Shown: positions 55,390 through 64,000 of the stretch, in pieces
Layout: each line of letters begins with the position of its first letter
Numbering within the stretch: the stretch's first letter is position 1
Origin: Actinomyces qiguomingii
GTDB lineage: Bacteria > Actinomycetota > Actinomycetes > Actinomycetales > Actinomycetaceae
Length of the DNA stretch: 64,000 nucleotides
Assembly (NCBI RefSeq): GCF_004102025.1
Contig: NZ_CP025228.1
Span: forward strand, 3,472,001 to 3,536,000
Direction: 5' to 3'
The notes under the pieces: model-generated
Databases searched by the model: none
What the model saw: the letters and a program-made list of their open reading frames with translations, nothing else
Told to the model about the DNA's origin: nothing
Made by a program: the position numbers and the translations under genes

Positions 55390-57513
55390 TCAGGCGGCCA
55401 CGGCGGCGGGCTGCGCCTCGGCCGCGGCCTCAGCGGCGAGCTTGCGGGCCCGGGCCTGCTTGAGGACGAGCACGCAGATGGCGGTGACGACCATTCCGGC
55501 GATGATGGAGATGAAGAAGCCGAGCAGGTTGTCAATCGCGAAGAACACGAAGATGCCGCCGTGCGGAGCCCGCGAACCCACGTGCAGCGCCATGGACAGG
55601 GCACCGGTGACGGCGCCGCCCAGCATGGACGGCGGGATGATGCGCAGCGGGTCGGCGGCCGCGAAGGGGATGGCGCCCTCGGAGATGAAGGAGGCGCCCA
55701 GCAGCCAGGCGGCCCGCCCATTGTCCCGCTCGACATCGGTGAACAGTCCCGGACGCACGGTGGTGGCCAGGGCCAAGGCCAGCGGCGGAACCATGCCGGC
55801 CGCCATAACAGCGGCCATGATCTCGTAGGAGGCAGTGGTGGCCGCGGACAGACCGGCGGAGGCGAACAGGTAGGCGGCCTTGTTGACCGGACCGCCCAGG
55901 TCGAAGCACATCATCAGACCGAGGATCACACCCAGGATTACGGCGGAGCCGGAGTCGGCCATGGAGGTCAGCGACTGGCTGAGCCAGTTCATCAAGGAGG
56001 CCAGGGGGTTGCCCAGAACCATGTACATCAGGGAGCCGACCACCAGCGTGGTGCACAGCGGGATGATTACCACCGGCATCAGGCTGCGCAGCCAGCGGGG
56101 CACGTCCAGGCCCGCCAGCCAGGCGGCCATGTAACCGGCCAGCAGACCACCGATCAGACCCCCGATGAAACCGGCACCGATGGCCACCGACAGGGCGCCC
56201 ATGGCGAATCCGGGGGCGATACCGGGACGTCCGGCCAGGCCGAAGGCCGTGTAACCGGCCAGCGCGGGCACCAGGAAGTTCATGGCCGCGCCGCCCAGAA
56301 GAGCGAAGACCGCACCGATATAGGCCATCAGCGGGGAGCCGCCCAGAGCGTGCGGGGCGGCATAGTCCGGATTGTTCAGATCCGGCAGGTTCCACAGGCT
56401 GGAGGCCGCGAGCCCCTCATCGGCATTGCCGATCACGATGTTCTGCGCGGTGCTGCCGATATCGTAGCCGCCGAAGAGGAATCCCAGAGCGGTCAGCAGA
56501 CCACCCGCGGCTACGAAGGGGATCATGTAGGACACGCCGGTCATCACCGAGCGTTGCAGGCGCCGCGCCCAGTGGACCTGCTCCTCCTCACCCTCGGATT
56601 CTCCGCCCGCGGCCGCGGTCACGCGCTTGGCGTCGGGGTCGTCAATGGCAGCCAGGGCCTGGTCCACCAGCGAGCCGGCATCGTTCACGGCGGCCTTGAC
56701 GCCGACGTCGATCACGGGCTTGCCGGCGAAGCGCTCCAGGCCCTTGACCGGCAGATCGTGGGCGAAGATGACGGCGTCGGCCGACTGGATCAGATCGGCG
56801 TCGAGCCAGTCGATCTTGCCCGATCCCTGACCCTCGATGCGCACGGTCACGCCGCGCTCCTTGCCGGCCTGCTCGAGCGCTTCGGCGGCCATGAAGGTGT
56901 GGGCGATGCCGGTGGGGCAGGAGGAGACGCCGACAATGACGCGTCCGGTGTCGGCGGTCGCCGCCGCAGATGGGGCGGTGGTCCCCTCCCCCGCGGCCGG
57001 CTGCTCGGCGGAGGCGGCGTCGTCGTCGAGCAGCTCGGGCTGAACCTGCGCGGTGACCAGCCGGGCGGCGTCCTCGGGGGTGGCCGCGGCCCGCAGGGCG
57101 TCGGTGAACTCGGACTTCATCAGGCCACGGGCCAGTTTGGCCAGCAGCTGCAGGTGGAAGTCGTCGGCGCCGGCGGGGGCGGCGATCATGAACACGAGGT
57201 CGGCGCCCTGGCCGTCGGCGGCACCGAAGTCAACCGGCTCGGTCAGCCGAGCGAAGCCGAGGGAGGGGGCCAGCACATGTGGGCTGCGGCAGTGCGGGAT
57301 GGCGATGCCGCCGGGAATGCCGGTGGGCGCGGTGGCCTCACGGGCCAGGGCGTCCGCGGCGAGCCCCTCATTGGTGTCGGCACGGCCCGCGGCGGCGACG
57401 ACGTCGGCCAGATAGTTGATGACCGCCTGCTTGTCGGTGCCCGCAGATGCGTCCAAACGAACAAGTTCGGGGACGATCAGCGGCGTGTTCGCTGAATTGG
57501 TGGGCTGGGACAT
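55390..57513 (-). CDS. fruA: Fructose-specific PTS transporter, EIIABC
   Basis: A 707-residue phosphotransferase transporter with domains in order EIIA, EIIB, EIIC. EIIA (about 10-150) has the phosphorylated His in IAIPHCRSPH. EIIB (about 195-290) has the Cys in VGVSSCPTGIAHT. EIIC (about 330-690) is a membrane domain with GGYDIGS, PNFLVPALAGY-like and FDLGGPVNKAAYLFA sequence, and ISEGAIPFAAADPLR near the end. It imports fructose as fructose 1-phosphate. ATG 57513 follows AAGGA. Last gene of fruR-fruK-fruA, 125 bases after fruK. Confidence 0.95.
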   Translation of the reverse strand: MSQPTNSANTPLIVPELVRLDASAGTDKQAVINYLADVVAAAGRADTNEGLAADALAREATAPTGIPGGIAIPHCRSPHVLAPSLGFARLTEPVDFGAADGQGADLVFMIAAPAGADDFHLQLLAKLARGLMKSEFTDALRAAATPEDAARLVTAQVQPELLDDDAASAEQPAAGEGTTAPSAAATADTGRVIVGVSSCPTGIAHTFMAAEALEQAGKERGVTVRIEGQGSGKIDWLDADLIQSADAVIFAHDLPVKGLERFAGKPVIDVGVKAAVNDAGSLVDQALAAIDDPDAKRVTAAAGGESEGEEEQVHWARRLQRSVMTGVSYMIPFVAAGGLLTALGFLFGGYDIGSTAQNIVIGNADEGLAASSLWNLPDLNNPDYAAPHALGGSPLMAYIGAVFALLGGAAMNFLVPALAGYTAFGLAGRPGIAPGFAMGALSVAIGAGFIGGLIGGLLAGYMAAWLAGLDVPRWLRSLMPVVIIPLCTTLVVGSLMYMVLGNPLASLMNWLSQSLTSMADSGSAVILGVILGLMMCFDLGGPVNKAAYLFASAGLSAATTASYEIMAAVMAAGMVPPLALALATTVRPGLFTDVERDNGRAAWLLGASFISEGAIPFAAADPLRIIPPSMLGGAVTGALSMALHVGSRAPHGGIFVFFAIDNLLGFFISIIAGMVVTAICVLVLKQARARKLAAEAAAEAQPAAVAA

Positions 57514-57638
57514 GGTGTTTTCCTTGTTGTCTCCTGGTAGTGCCGCTCCGCCGTTGCGGCGCGGGTTGGGATCGGATGCGCGGACCGGTGGCTCGCGCCG
57601 GGCAGGTTGGTTCTGGTAGGTGCTTGCGGACCGGGGGC

Positions 57639-58640
57639 TCACAGCTCGGTGACTACGGCGCTGCGGTCCGGCAGGTCGCCGGGGCCGGGCAGGGTGGTTC
57701 CGGGCAGGCCGGCGGCGGCGGAGCCGTAGGCCATGGCGGTGGCCAGGCGCCGCGGGGCGCTCTCTCCGCGAACGTCGGCGAGGATGTAACCGGCGACAGA
57801 GGAATCGCCCGCGCCGACGGTGGAGATGACCGGCACGGCGGGAGCGGAGGCCCGCCAGGCTCCGTCCGCGGTTACCAGCACGGCGCCGGCGCCGCCCAGA
57901 GTGGCCATCACCGCCCGCACCCCCCGGTCCACCAGCACGCGGGCAGCCGCAGCCACGGGCGCGTAGTCACCGGCGATGGCCCCCTCCTCCAGGGCCGTGG
58001 CGCGCTCGGCGGGCAGCCCGGCGAGTTGGCCGAGCTCCTCACCATTGGGTTTGATCAGGTCGGGGGCGGCGTCCGGCAGGGCGGCGGCCAGAGCCGCCAG
58101 GGGTGCGTCCGAGGTGTCGACGGCGATGCGCAGCCAGGGTGCCGCCTGGCGCAACAGACCGACCAGGCGCGCATACCAGTCGCTGGGAGCACCCGGCGGA
58201 AGCGAGCCGGACAGTACGGCCCAGCTGTTCCCGGCGCCCGTATCGGCCCCCACCGCGACGGCCTCACGCAGCGCCGCCTCGACTGCGCCGACCTCGGCAG
58301 TGGCCAGGCCGGCGCCCGGCTCGTTGAGTTTGGTGGTGGTTCCGTCCGGCTCCGTCACGGCGGTGTTGATACGCACCGCGCCGGCCACGTCGACTGTGAC
58401 CGCTGACAGGCCCACGGCGTCCAACGCCTTCAGGGCGCTCACCAGCGGGTCGTAATCGGGTGCGGGCAAGATGGCGGTGACCTCCTGGCCCGAGCGCGCG
58501 AGCACACGGGCCACGTTGAGCCCCTTGCCGCCCGGCTCGGTGGTGACCGACCGGAGGCGATTGACCCCGCCGCGCACAAGCGGCCCGGCGAGCGTGACCG
58601 TGCGGTCCAGCGAGGGATTTGGGGTGAGGGTGATGATCAT
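57639..58640 (-). CDS. fruK: 1-Phosphofructokinase
   Basis: A 333-residue PfkB-family kinase that turns fructose 1-phosphate into fructose 1,6-bisphosphate. It starts with IITLTPNPSLDRTV, has EPGGKGLNVARVL (substrate-binding GGKG) near residue 38 and GAGDSSVAGYI near 275 with the catalytic Asp (GAGD). Its start overlaps the regulator gene stop by four bases, so it is translationally coupled to fruR. Confidence 0.95.
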   Translation of the reverse strand: MIITLTPNPSLDRTVTLAGPLVRGGVNRLRSVTTEPGGKGLNVARVLARSGQEVTAILPAPDYDPLVSALKALDAVGLSAVTVDVAGAVRINTAVTEPDGTTTKLNEPGAGLATAEVGAVEAALREAVAVGADTGAGNSWAVLSGSLPPGAPSDWYARLVGLLRQAAPWLRIAVDTSDAPLAALAAALPDAAPDLIKPNGEELGQLAGLPAERATALEEGAIAGDYAPVAAAARVLVDRGVRAVMATLGGAGAVLVTADGAWRASAPAVPVISTVGAGDSSVAGYILADVRGESAPRRLATAMAYGSAAAGLPGTTLPGPGDLPDRSAVVTEL

Positions 58641-59407
58641 GCGAGAAGTACCTCGGTTCCTGAGTCGGCGAGTTGGGCGGCTAGTGGGCTGGGGAGGGCG
58701 GCGTCGGTGACCAACAGGTCGACCTCGTCCAGGTCGGCGAAGGAGACCAGATGTTCTTGGCCGATTTTGGTGGCGTCGGCCAGGACGACGACTCGGCCTG
58801 CGGCGCGAACCATCGCCCGCTTGACGGCCGCCTCATCCGGGTCGGGGGTGGACAGGCCGTGCTCGGCGGTCAGGCCGTTGGTGCCCATGATGGCCACGCT
58901 CACCCGCAGTGCGGCCAGTGCCTCCAGGGCCTCGGGGCCGACGGCCGCCTGGGTGATGCCGCGTACCTGGCCGCCGAGCATGCGCACGGATAGGTCGTTG
59001 CGGCCGGCCAGCAGGGCGGCGGTGAGCACGGAATCGGTGATGACGTGCAGGTCCAGTCCTTCGGGCAGCAGACGGGCCAGACAGCCGACGGTGGTGCCGG
59101 CGTCCAGCAGGACGGTGGCACCGGGGCGCAGCCCCAGGGCACCGACCGCAGCGGCGGCGATAGCCTGTTTGGCGGCGGCACCGAGCAGTTCGCGCTCGGC
59201 CACGGCGGTCTCCGGCAGCGCCAGGACGGTGGCGGGTACGGCGCCTCCGTGGACCTTGCGTACGGCACCGGCCCGGTCAAGGGCGGTCAGGTCACGGCGG
59301 ATGGTCTCGACGGTCACGCCGTAACGGGCAGCCAGGTCGGCGACGGCGACGCGGCCCTCGCGTGCGACCGCGTCGACGATGTCCTGCTGGCGTTGCTCGG
59401 CATTCAT
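58637..59407 (-). CDS. fruR: DeoR-family regulator of fructose utilisation
   Basis: A 256-residue DeoR/GlpR regulator. The N-terminal helix-turn-helix (QQDIVDAVAREGRVAVADLAARYGV, in part, then TIRRDLTALDRAGAVRKVHGGAVP) is typical, and the C-terminal domain has the sugar-phosphate binding signature LDAGTTVGCLARLL and VITDS. It probably represses the fru operon and responds to fructose 1-phosphate. A long perfect inverted repeat lies 20 bases before its start. Confidence 0.93.
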   Translation of the reverse strand: MNAEQRQQDIVDAVAREGRVAVADLAARYGVTVETIRRDLTALDRAGAVRKVHGGAVPATVLALPETAVAERELLGAAAKQAIAAAAVGALGLRPGATVLLDAGTTVGCLARLLPEGLDLHVITDSVLTAALLAGRNDLSVRMLGGQVRGITQAAVGPEALEALAALRVSVAIMGTNGLTAEHGLSTPDPDEAAVKRAMVRAAGRVVVLADATKIGQEHLVSFADLDEVDLLVTDAALPSPLAAQLADSGTEVLLA

Positions 59408-59426
59408 TGCGCACCTCCACCCTGAA

Positions 59427-59460
59427 GCCCGTTCGGACGTAAGTGTATGTCCGAACGGGC
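59427..59460. promoter_or_regulatory. Probable FruR operator
   Basis: A perfect 12-bp inverted repeat, GCCCGTTCGGAC (59427-59438) and GTCCGAACGGGC (59449-59460), with a 10-base spacer, lies 20 bases upstream of fruR. A related half-site, GTCCGCTCGGGC, is at 59501-59512. Sites of this size and placement suit a DeoR-family oligomer. Assignment to FruR is by position. Confidence 0.75.
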
Positions 59461-59779
59461 GTGAATAGGAAGAGGAACGAGCAGATTAGATGTGATTCAT
59501 GTCCGCTCGGGCATAGCAAGGCCGATCCAGGGGCGAATCACGAGTCTGACCCTGCGGTCGGCGCACTCCGGCTGCACCTGCCCGGAAGCGGCGGCCTCGG
59601 CAGACCCCGGGCCCGGCCCGGCGCCCAAGCGGGGTCGGCGCCCAAGCGGGGTCGGCGCCCGACCGGGCCACCGGGACCACCGGGCCACCGGGACCACCGA
59701 GCTACCGGGGCCACCGGGACCACCGGGCCACCGGGGCCACCGGGACCACCGGGACCACCGGGACCACCGGGCCACCGGC
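59461..59779. repeat. Short-period GC-rich tandem repeats between fru operon and next gene
   Basis: No gene is supported. A 16-bp unit like GCGCCCAAGCGGGGTC occurs two to three times near 59621-59660. From about 59662 to 59779 there is a 9-bp array of the type CCACCGGGA/CCACCGGGG. Read on the + strand, one frame gives Gly-Pro-Pro repeats like collagen, but it has no start with a ribosome-binding site. The array ends at the stop of the gene at 59780. Confidence 0.8.
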
Positions 59780-60151
59780 TCACAGTCGCAGCAGCGGCAG
59801 GTAGTCGGACAGGTCGCAGCGTTCACCGGAGGCCTGCAGCGCCCCGGAAGCCAGGGCCTGCTCCCACGCCATTCGGCCGGTGGCCAGGGCCAGCCAGGTG
59901 GTGGCATCGGTCTCCACCACGCTGGGCGGCGTGCCGCGACGGTGAACGGTGCCGGCGACCGCCTGGGTGACTCCGAAGGGCGGCACCCGGACCTCCACTG
60001 CATGGCCGGGGGCGCAGGCGGACAGTTCCTCCAGGGTGTAGCGCACGGCGGTTGCGGTGTCGGAGCGCCGGGGTCGGTTGCCGGAGTCGGTTTGGTCGGC
60101 CCACCGATGCACGCATTGCGCGCCGGCGGCGGGATCTATGCGTCGTTTCAC
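59780..60151 (-). CDS. SCP2-like (sterol carrier family) protein
   Basis: A protein of about 123 residues whose RYTLEELSACAPGHAVEVRVPPFG, VVETDATTWLALATGRMAWEQAL and DLSDYLPLL segments (quoted in part) are like the small actinobacterial sterol-carrier/SCP2-type family. The fold binds hydrophobic ligands; the ligand here is unknown. GTG 60151 overlaps the 5'-nucleotidase stop by four bases (GTGA), which supports this start over ATG 60175 and suggests coupled translation. Confidence 0.7.
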   Translation of the reverse strand: MKRRIDPAAGAQCVHRWADQTDSGNRPRRSDTATAVRYTLEELSACAPGHAVEVRVPPFGVTQAVAGTVHRRGTPPSVVETDATTWLALATGRMAWEQALASGALQASGERCDLSDYLPLLRL

Positions 60152-62502
60152 GTATCCGACGGTACGACGCGGCACTGATTCGACATACCCTTGCGGATCA
60201 CCCGATAGCAGGCGAAGCCACCGGCCGCCAGCAGCGCGGCACTCATCATGCCGAAGGATCCCAGGAAATCCGGCACGCCCGCCTGAGCCAGGGAATCCTG
60301 CTCCGGCGCAACCACCACCTGCGCTCCGGGCGGCGCATCCGCACCGCCCGAGGCGGCCGGAACGAAGGCCTGCAGGTCGATGCTCCGGGTCGAACCGTCA
60401 CCGGCAACCAGCGTAAAAGAAACCACCGCGCAAGCCGCCGCAACACTCACGCCGTGGCTCTGCCCGCCTTCCCCCGGACAGACCGTGGTAGCGACGTCGT
60501 CGGGAAGAGCCACTTTCAAGGTGGCCATACCGGTCTCGGGCAGTTCGGGGGTGATGGTGGTGTCGATCATGGCACTGGTCAGTTGCTGAGTGCCCCCGTC
60601 GGCGAGGGCCACCGTGGCGGTGACCTCCCGGGCGGCGCTCGGGGCCGACAGCTCGGAGGCGGCCGTGAAGCTCAGTCCGGTGAGGCGGACGGTGGCGGCG
60701 CCAGCGGCGGCATCGGTATCCATGTCGACCCCGATCTGCCGTTTGGTCAGATCCGAGGGGTCGGCGTTCCCGGCCTGGAAATACTCGGCGGTCACCGCCC
60801 GGTCAAGCACACCGGTGCCGGTCACCTCCGCCTCCCCCAGGACGGTGAAGCCGTCTCCGCCCATCAGCATGAAGGAGTTCGACGCCACCACAACCTCGGC
60901 GTCGTCGGCGAGCTCCACACCGTCTACATAAACCGAGCGGATCACACGGGCGCGGGAGGCATCGACGGCGGTCTTAAGGTCGGCAAGGTCCCGCTCTCCG
61001 GCGGCGATCCGGCTCCAGTACTCCTCGAGCTCATCGGCGGCGTTCTGGTCGATATAGACCTGCACATTGGACGAAACGCCGAGCATGAGCACCGGGAGGG
61101 AGGTGTCGGGCTGCCACTGCTGGGCGAGCACCTCCTTGAACTGTGCGCCCGAGTAGGTGGCGTAGCCCATCTCATTGCCGAAGGGTTGGACCGTATAGGC
61201 ATCCCCCTCGGTCAGATCGCCGCGCAGATAGTCGGCGCGCACGCCGCCGGGATTCATCAGCCCGACGAAATGCTCGCCTTCAGGCCGGGCATCGGTGACC
61301 AGCCAGGACCGATAGGAGTCCGCGATGACATTGGAGGCCGTCGACTCGGTGGAGCGGTTGGCGCCGGGGTCGGAGCCGTTATTGGTGCCGCGGTAGAAAC
61401 CCGTGTCCAGGGTGGTCAGGACGCGGCCGCCGGCTACCCGGGAGTCGTGGGCGGCCTGATCGACGATTCCCTGGACGCCATAGGCGTCGCTGGTGCAGTC
61501 CGAGGCAGTCAGGTCGATGTTCTCAGCCTTCACAACGCCGACTGCGCCGGTGGCGGGGTCGTAGGACAGGGCGATATTGCCCAGAAACTCGCCGAACTGG
61601 CCGGGCTGGACGACGGCGATGCGGTTGCCGTCCTTACCGGTGACGGTGGCGGCGTGGGCGACATGGGTGTGACCTCCGACGACGGCGTCGACCGAACCGT
61701 TGAACTGCGTGGCGTACACCTCGGCGTCCTCATGCGCCAGCACGATCACCACATCGGCCTCCCCGTTGGCGCCGTCACCGTCCTTCAGTGCGGCCGCACG
61801 CGTGTTGGCGGTCTCCATCAGGTCAACCACCTGCAGTCCCTCCAAGGCCTGTCCGGACACCAGGGAAGGCAGGGAGTCGGTGACCACTCCGATGAAGCCG
61901 ACAGTCACGCCGTCGACCTGCGTGGTCCATACGCCGTCGCCATCACCCTCGGAGCTCAGGGCGGCGCTACCGGTGACGTTGGCGGCCAGCACCGGGGCGT
62001 CGAAGGCGCCCAGCAGGCGGGAGGCCAGATCCGTGGCGCCGCCGTCGAACTCGTGATTGCCGGCGGCGGTGACGTCCAGGCCGATCGCGTTGAGGAAGTC
62101 AATGGTGGGCTGGTCCTCCAGAACCGATGAGATGAAGGCGGAGGCACCCACATTGTCCCCGGCGGAGACCAGCAGTGTGTTGGGCTGTGCGGCACGTGCC
62201 GCCGCGACCTCGCAGGCCAGGGTGACGGCGCCGGGGTCGGTTACCAGCTGCGTCCCCTCACTTAGGGTAGATACGCGCTCAATGTGGCCACCGAAGTCGC
62301 TGAGAGCGAGCAGGTTAATGTTGACGGGGGCGTCGGCGACCTGAGCACCGAGCATGCCCTCAATGGGGGCGGCGACGACCACCGGGCCGCCGATGGAAGC
62401 CCCGGCGACCGCGACCGGCGAGGCCGCTGCGGCGGGAGCGAAGGCTGCAAGTACGAGAGTCGTAAAGGAGACGGCTGCCCGAGTGAGGTGTCGCGATCTC
62501 AT
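60148..62502 (-). CDS. Second exported 5'-nucleotidase/metallophosphatase
   Basis: A 784-residue paralog of the gene at 48747, with the same order: signal peptide (LTRAAVSFTTLVLAAFAPAAA), metallophosphatase domain (LSDFGGH in place of TDLHGH, AGDNVGASAFIS, AGNHEFDGG, AHEDA, GHTHVAH), nucleotidase domain (NPGGVRADY, QPFGNEMGYATYSG), Ig-like part and a C-terminal membrane helix. The first metal motif has lost its second acidic-His pair (DFGGH), and the anchor motif reads LAQAG instead of LAxTG, so sortase anchoring is doubtful. ATG 62502 follows GAGGA. It is coupled to the SCP2-like gene. Confidence 0.88.
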   Translation of the reverse strand: MRSRHLTRAAVSFTTLVLAAFAPAAAASPVAVAGASIGGPVVVAAPIEGMLGAQVADAPVNINLLALSDFGGHIERVSTLSEGTQLVTDPGAVTLACEVAAARAAQPNTLLVSAGDNVGASAFISSVLEDQPTIDFLNAIGLDVTAAGNHEFDGGATDLASRLLGAFDAPVLAANVTGSAALSSEGDGDGVWTTQVDGVTVGFIGVVTDSLPSLVSGQALEGLQVVDLMETANTRAAALKDGDGANGEADVVIVLAHEDAEVYATQFNGSVDAVVGGHTHVAHAATVTGKDGNRIAVVQPGQFGEFLGNIALSYDPATGAVGVVKAENIDLTASDCTSDAYGVQGIVDQAAHDSRVAGGRVLTTLDTGFYRGTNNGSDPGANRSTESTASNVIADSYRSWLVTDARPEGEHFVGLMNPGGVRADYLRGDLTEGDAYTVQPFGNEMGYATYSGAQFKEVLAQQWQPDTSLPVLMLGVSSNVQVYIDQNAADELEEYWSRIAAGERDLADLKTAVDASRARVIRSVYVDGVELADDAEVVVASNSFMLMGGDGFTVLGEAEVTGTGVLDRAVTAEYFQAGNADPSDLTKRQIGVDMDTDAAAGAATVRLTGLSFTAASELSAPSAAREVTATVALADGGTQQLTSAMIDTTITPELPETGMATLKVALPDDVATTVCPGEGGQSHGVSVAAACAVVSFTLVAGDGSTRSIDLQAFVPAASGGADAPPGAQVVVAPEQDSLAQAGVPDFLGSFGMMSAALLAAGGFACYRVIRKGMSNQCRVVPSDT

Positions 62503-62551
62503 AGTGGTCCTCGTCGTGATCGTCAATAGGCCGAACGATTGACATCACCAT

Positions 62552-62567
62552 AGGTGTCAGGACACCT
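62552..62567. promoter_or_regulatory. Palindrome upstream of the second 5'-nucleotidase
   Basis: AGGTGTC-AG-GACACCT is a perfect 7-bp dyad with a 2-base centre, 50 bases upstream of the nucleotidase start. It could be an operator. The regulator is unknown. Confidence 0.5.
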
Positions 62568-62788
62568 GGGGTCCATGACACTGACCAATTAGCAACGATG
62601 ACAATTTGGCGATGCTGAACACCCCTTGCCCTATCGCTGCGCCGGCGGGCCGCGCCACAGACCATCTCACCCGAAATACCGGGCAACAACAACGGTGTCC
62701 GACCCCTTCTCAGGAAGATGCCGGACACCGTTCACGAGTAAACCGCCCTAGAAATCGTAATCCCAGGGTGACCGCGACCGCCGATCGG

Positions 62789-62806
62789 GTCGGCCGATCG
62801 GCCGAC
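62789..62806 (-). terminator. Probable gdhA terminator
   Basis: GTCGGCC-GATC-GGCCGAC, an 18-base perfect palindrome that forms a 7-bp stem with a GATC loop, lies 5 bases after the gdhA stop. There is no T-run, as is usual at this GC content. Confidence 0.6.
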
Positions 62807-62811
62807 GGGCG

Positions 62812-64000
<1,189 letters not shown>

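Noticed and set aside
59443..59970. Collagen-like Gly-Pro-Pro reading frame on the + strand
   Set aside because: It comes from a 9-bp tandem array, has no ribosome-binding site or signal peptide, and overlaps the well-supported SCP2-like gene on the other strand.

Overview
The window is high-GC DNA that looks like an Actinomyces-type actinobacterium (Actinomycetota). The signs are class-E sortase-type LAxTG anchors, a DUF3073 gene beside purM/purF, a MutT1-like Nudix/phosphatase fusion beside polyphosphate kinase, actinobacterial holin-X and DUF3618 genes, and an IS1249-like transposase relic. Most genes are ordinary chromosomal ones, interrupted by several accessory modules and unusual intergenic repeat arrays. 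All calls come from reading the sequence; no database search was possible.

Layout. 1-1508: end of a penicillin-binding protein and a metallophosphoesterase. 1592-7528: tRNA-Pro, a 78-bp tandem duplication carrying the tRNA 3' end, then a three-gene SMC-like operon (jetA/jetB/jetC, i.e. MksF/E/B) with no jetD nuclease beside it. 7690-12301: mutT1-like gene, ppk and an unknown gene. 12526-13205: tRNA-Lys, GlsB-like protein. 13912-16800: gluconate permease and kinase with a divergent GntR regulator. 16861-23338: AEC transporter, EEP-family protein, msrB, an esterase with Cys in place of the nucleophile Ser, an MscS channel and DUF6457. 23421-29302: TetR regulator and a DMSO-reductase-type operon (dmsABC plus TorD-like chaperone). 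29742-31300: PadR regulator and its membrane-protein partner.

31724-33431 is a CRISPR array of 24 repeats with no cas gene in the window; four spacers are each present twice. It is followed by a dead IS1249-like relic and a Glu-Asp-Phe tRNA cluster. 34995-42670: a zincin, a MacB/FtsX-like pair with a degenerate ABC signature, a flavoprotein, and a heterodimeric ABC exporter whose two ATPase domains are degenerate in complementary ways. 42876-45552: AbiEi-like gene, holin-X, DUF3618, DUF3073. 45664-48617: purM and purF.

48747-62502 holds two paralogous surface 5'-nucleotidases flanking a polymorphic toxin locus and the fructose PTS operon (fruR-fruK-fruA). The toxin has a PrsW-like intramembrane-protease N-terminus and a restriction-endonuclease-fold C-terminus, followed by an immunity gene, an orphan degenerate toxin tip and a second immunity paralog. 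The window ends in gdhA (partial).

Two families of phased intergenic arrays stand out. One (four loci) consists of TTGGACC boxes at exact 19-bp spacing that flip to GGTCCAA around a centre with a fixed 28-bp offset. The other (two loci, plus a single box) has CCGAACTCGG boxes at exact 22-bp spacing. Neither is explained by any gene call.
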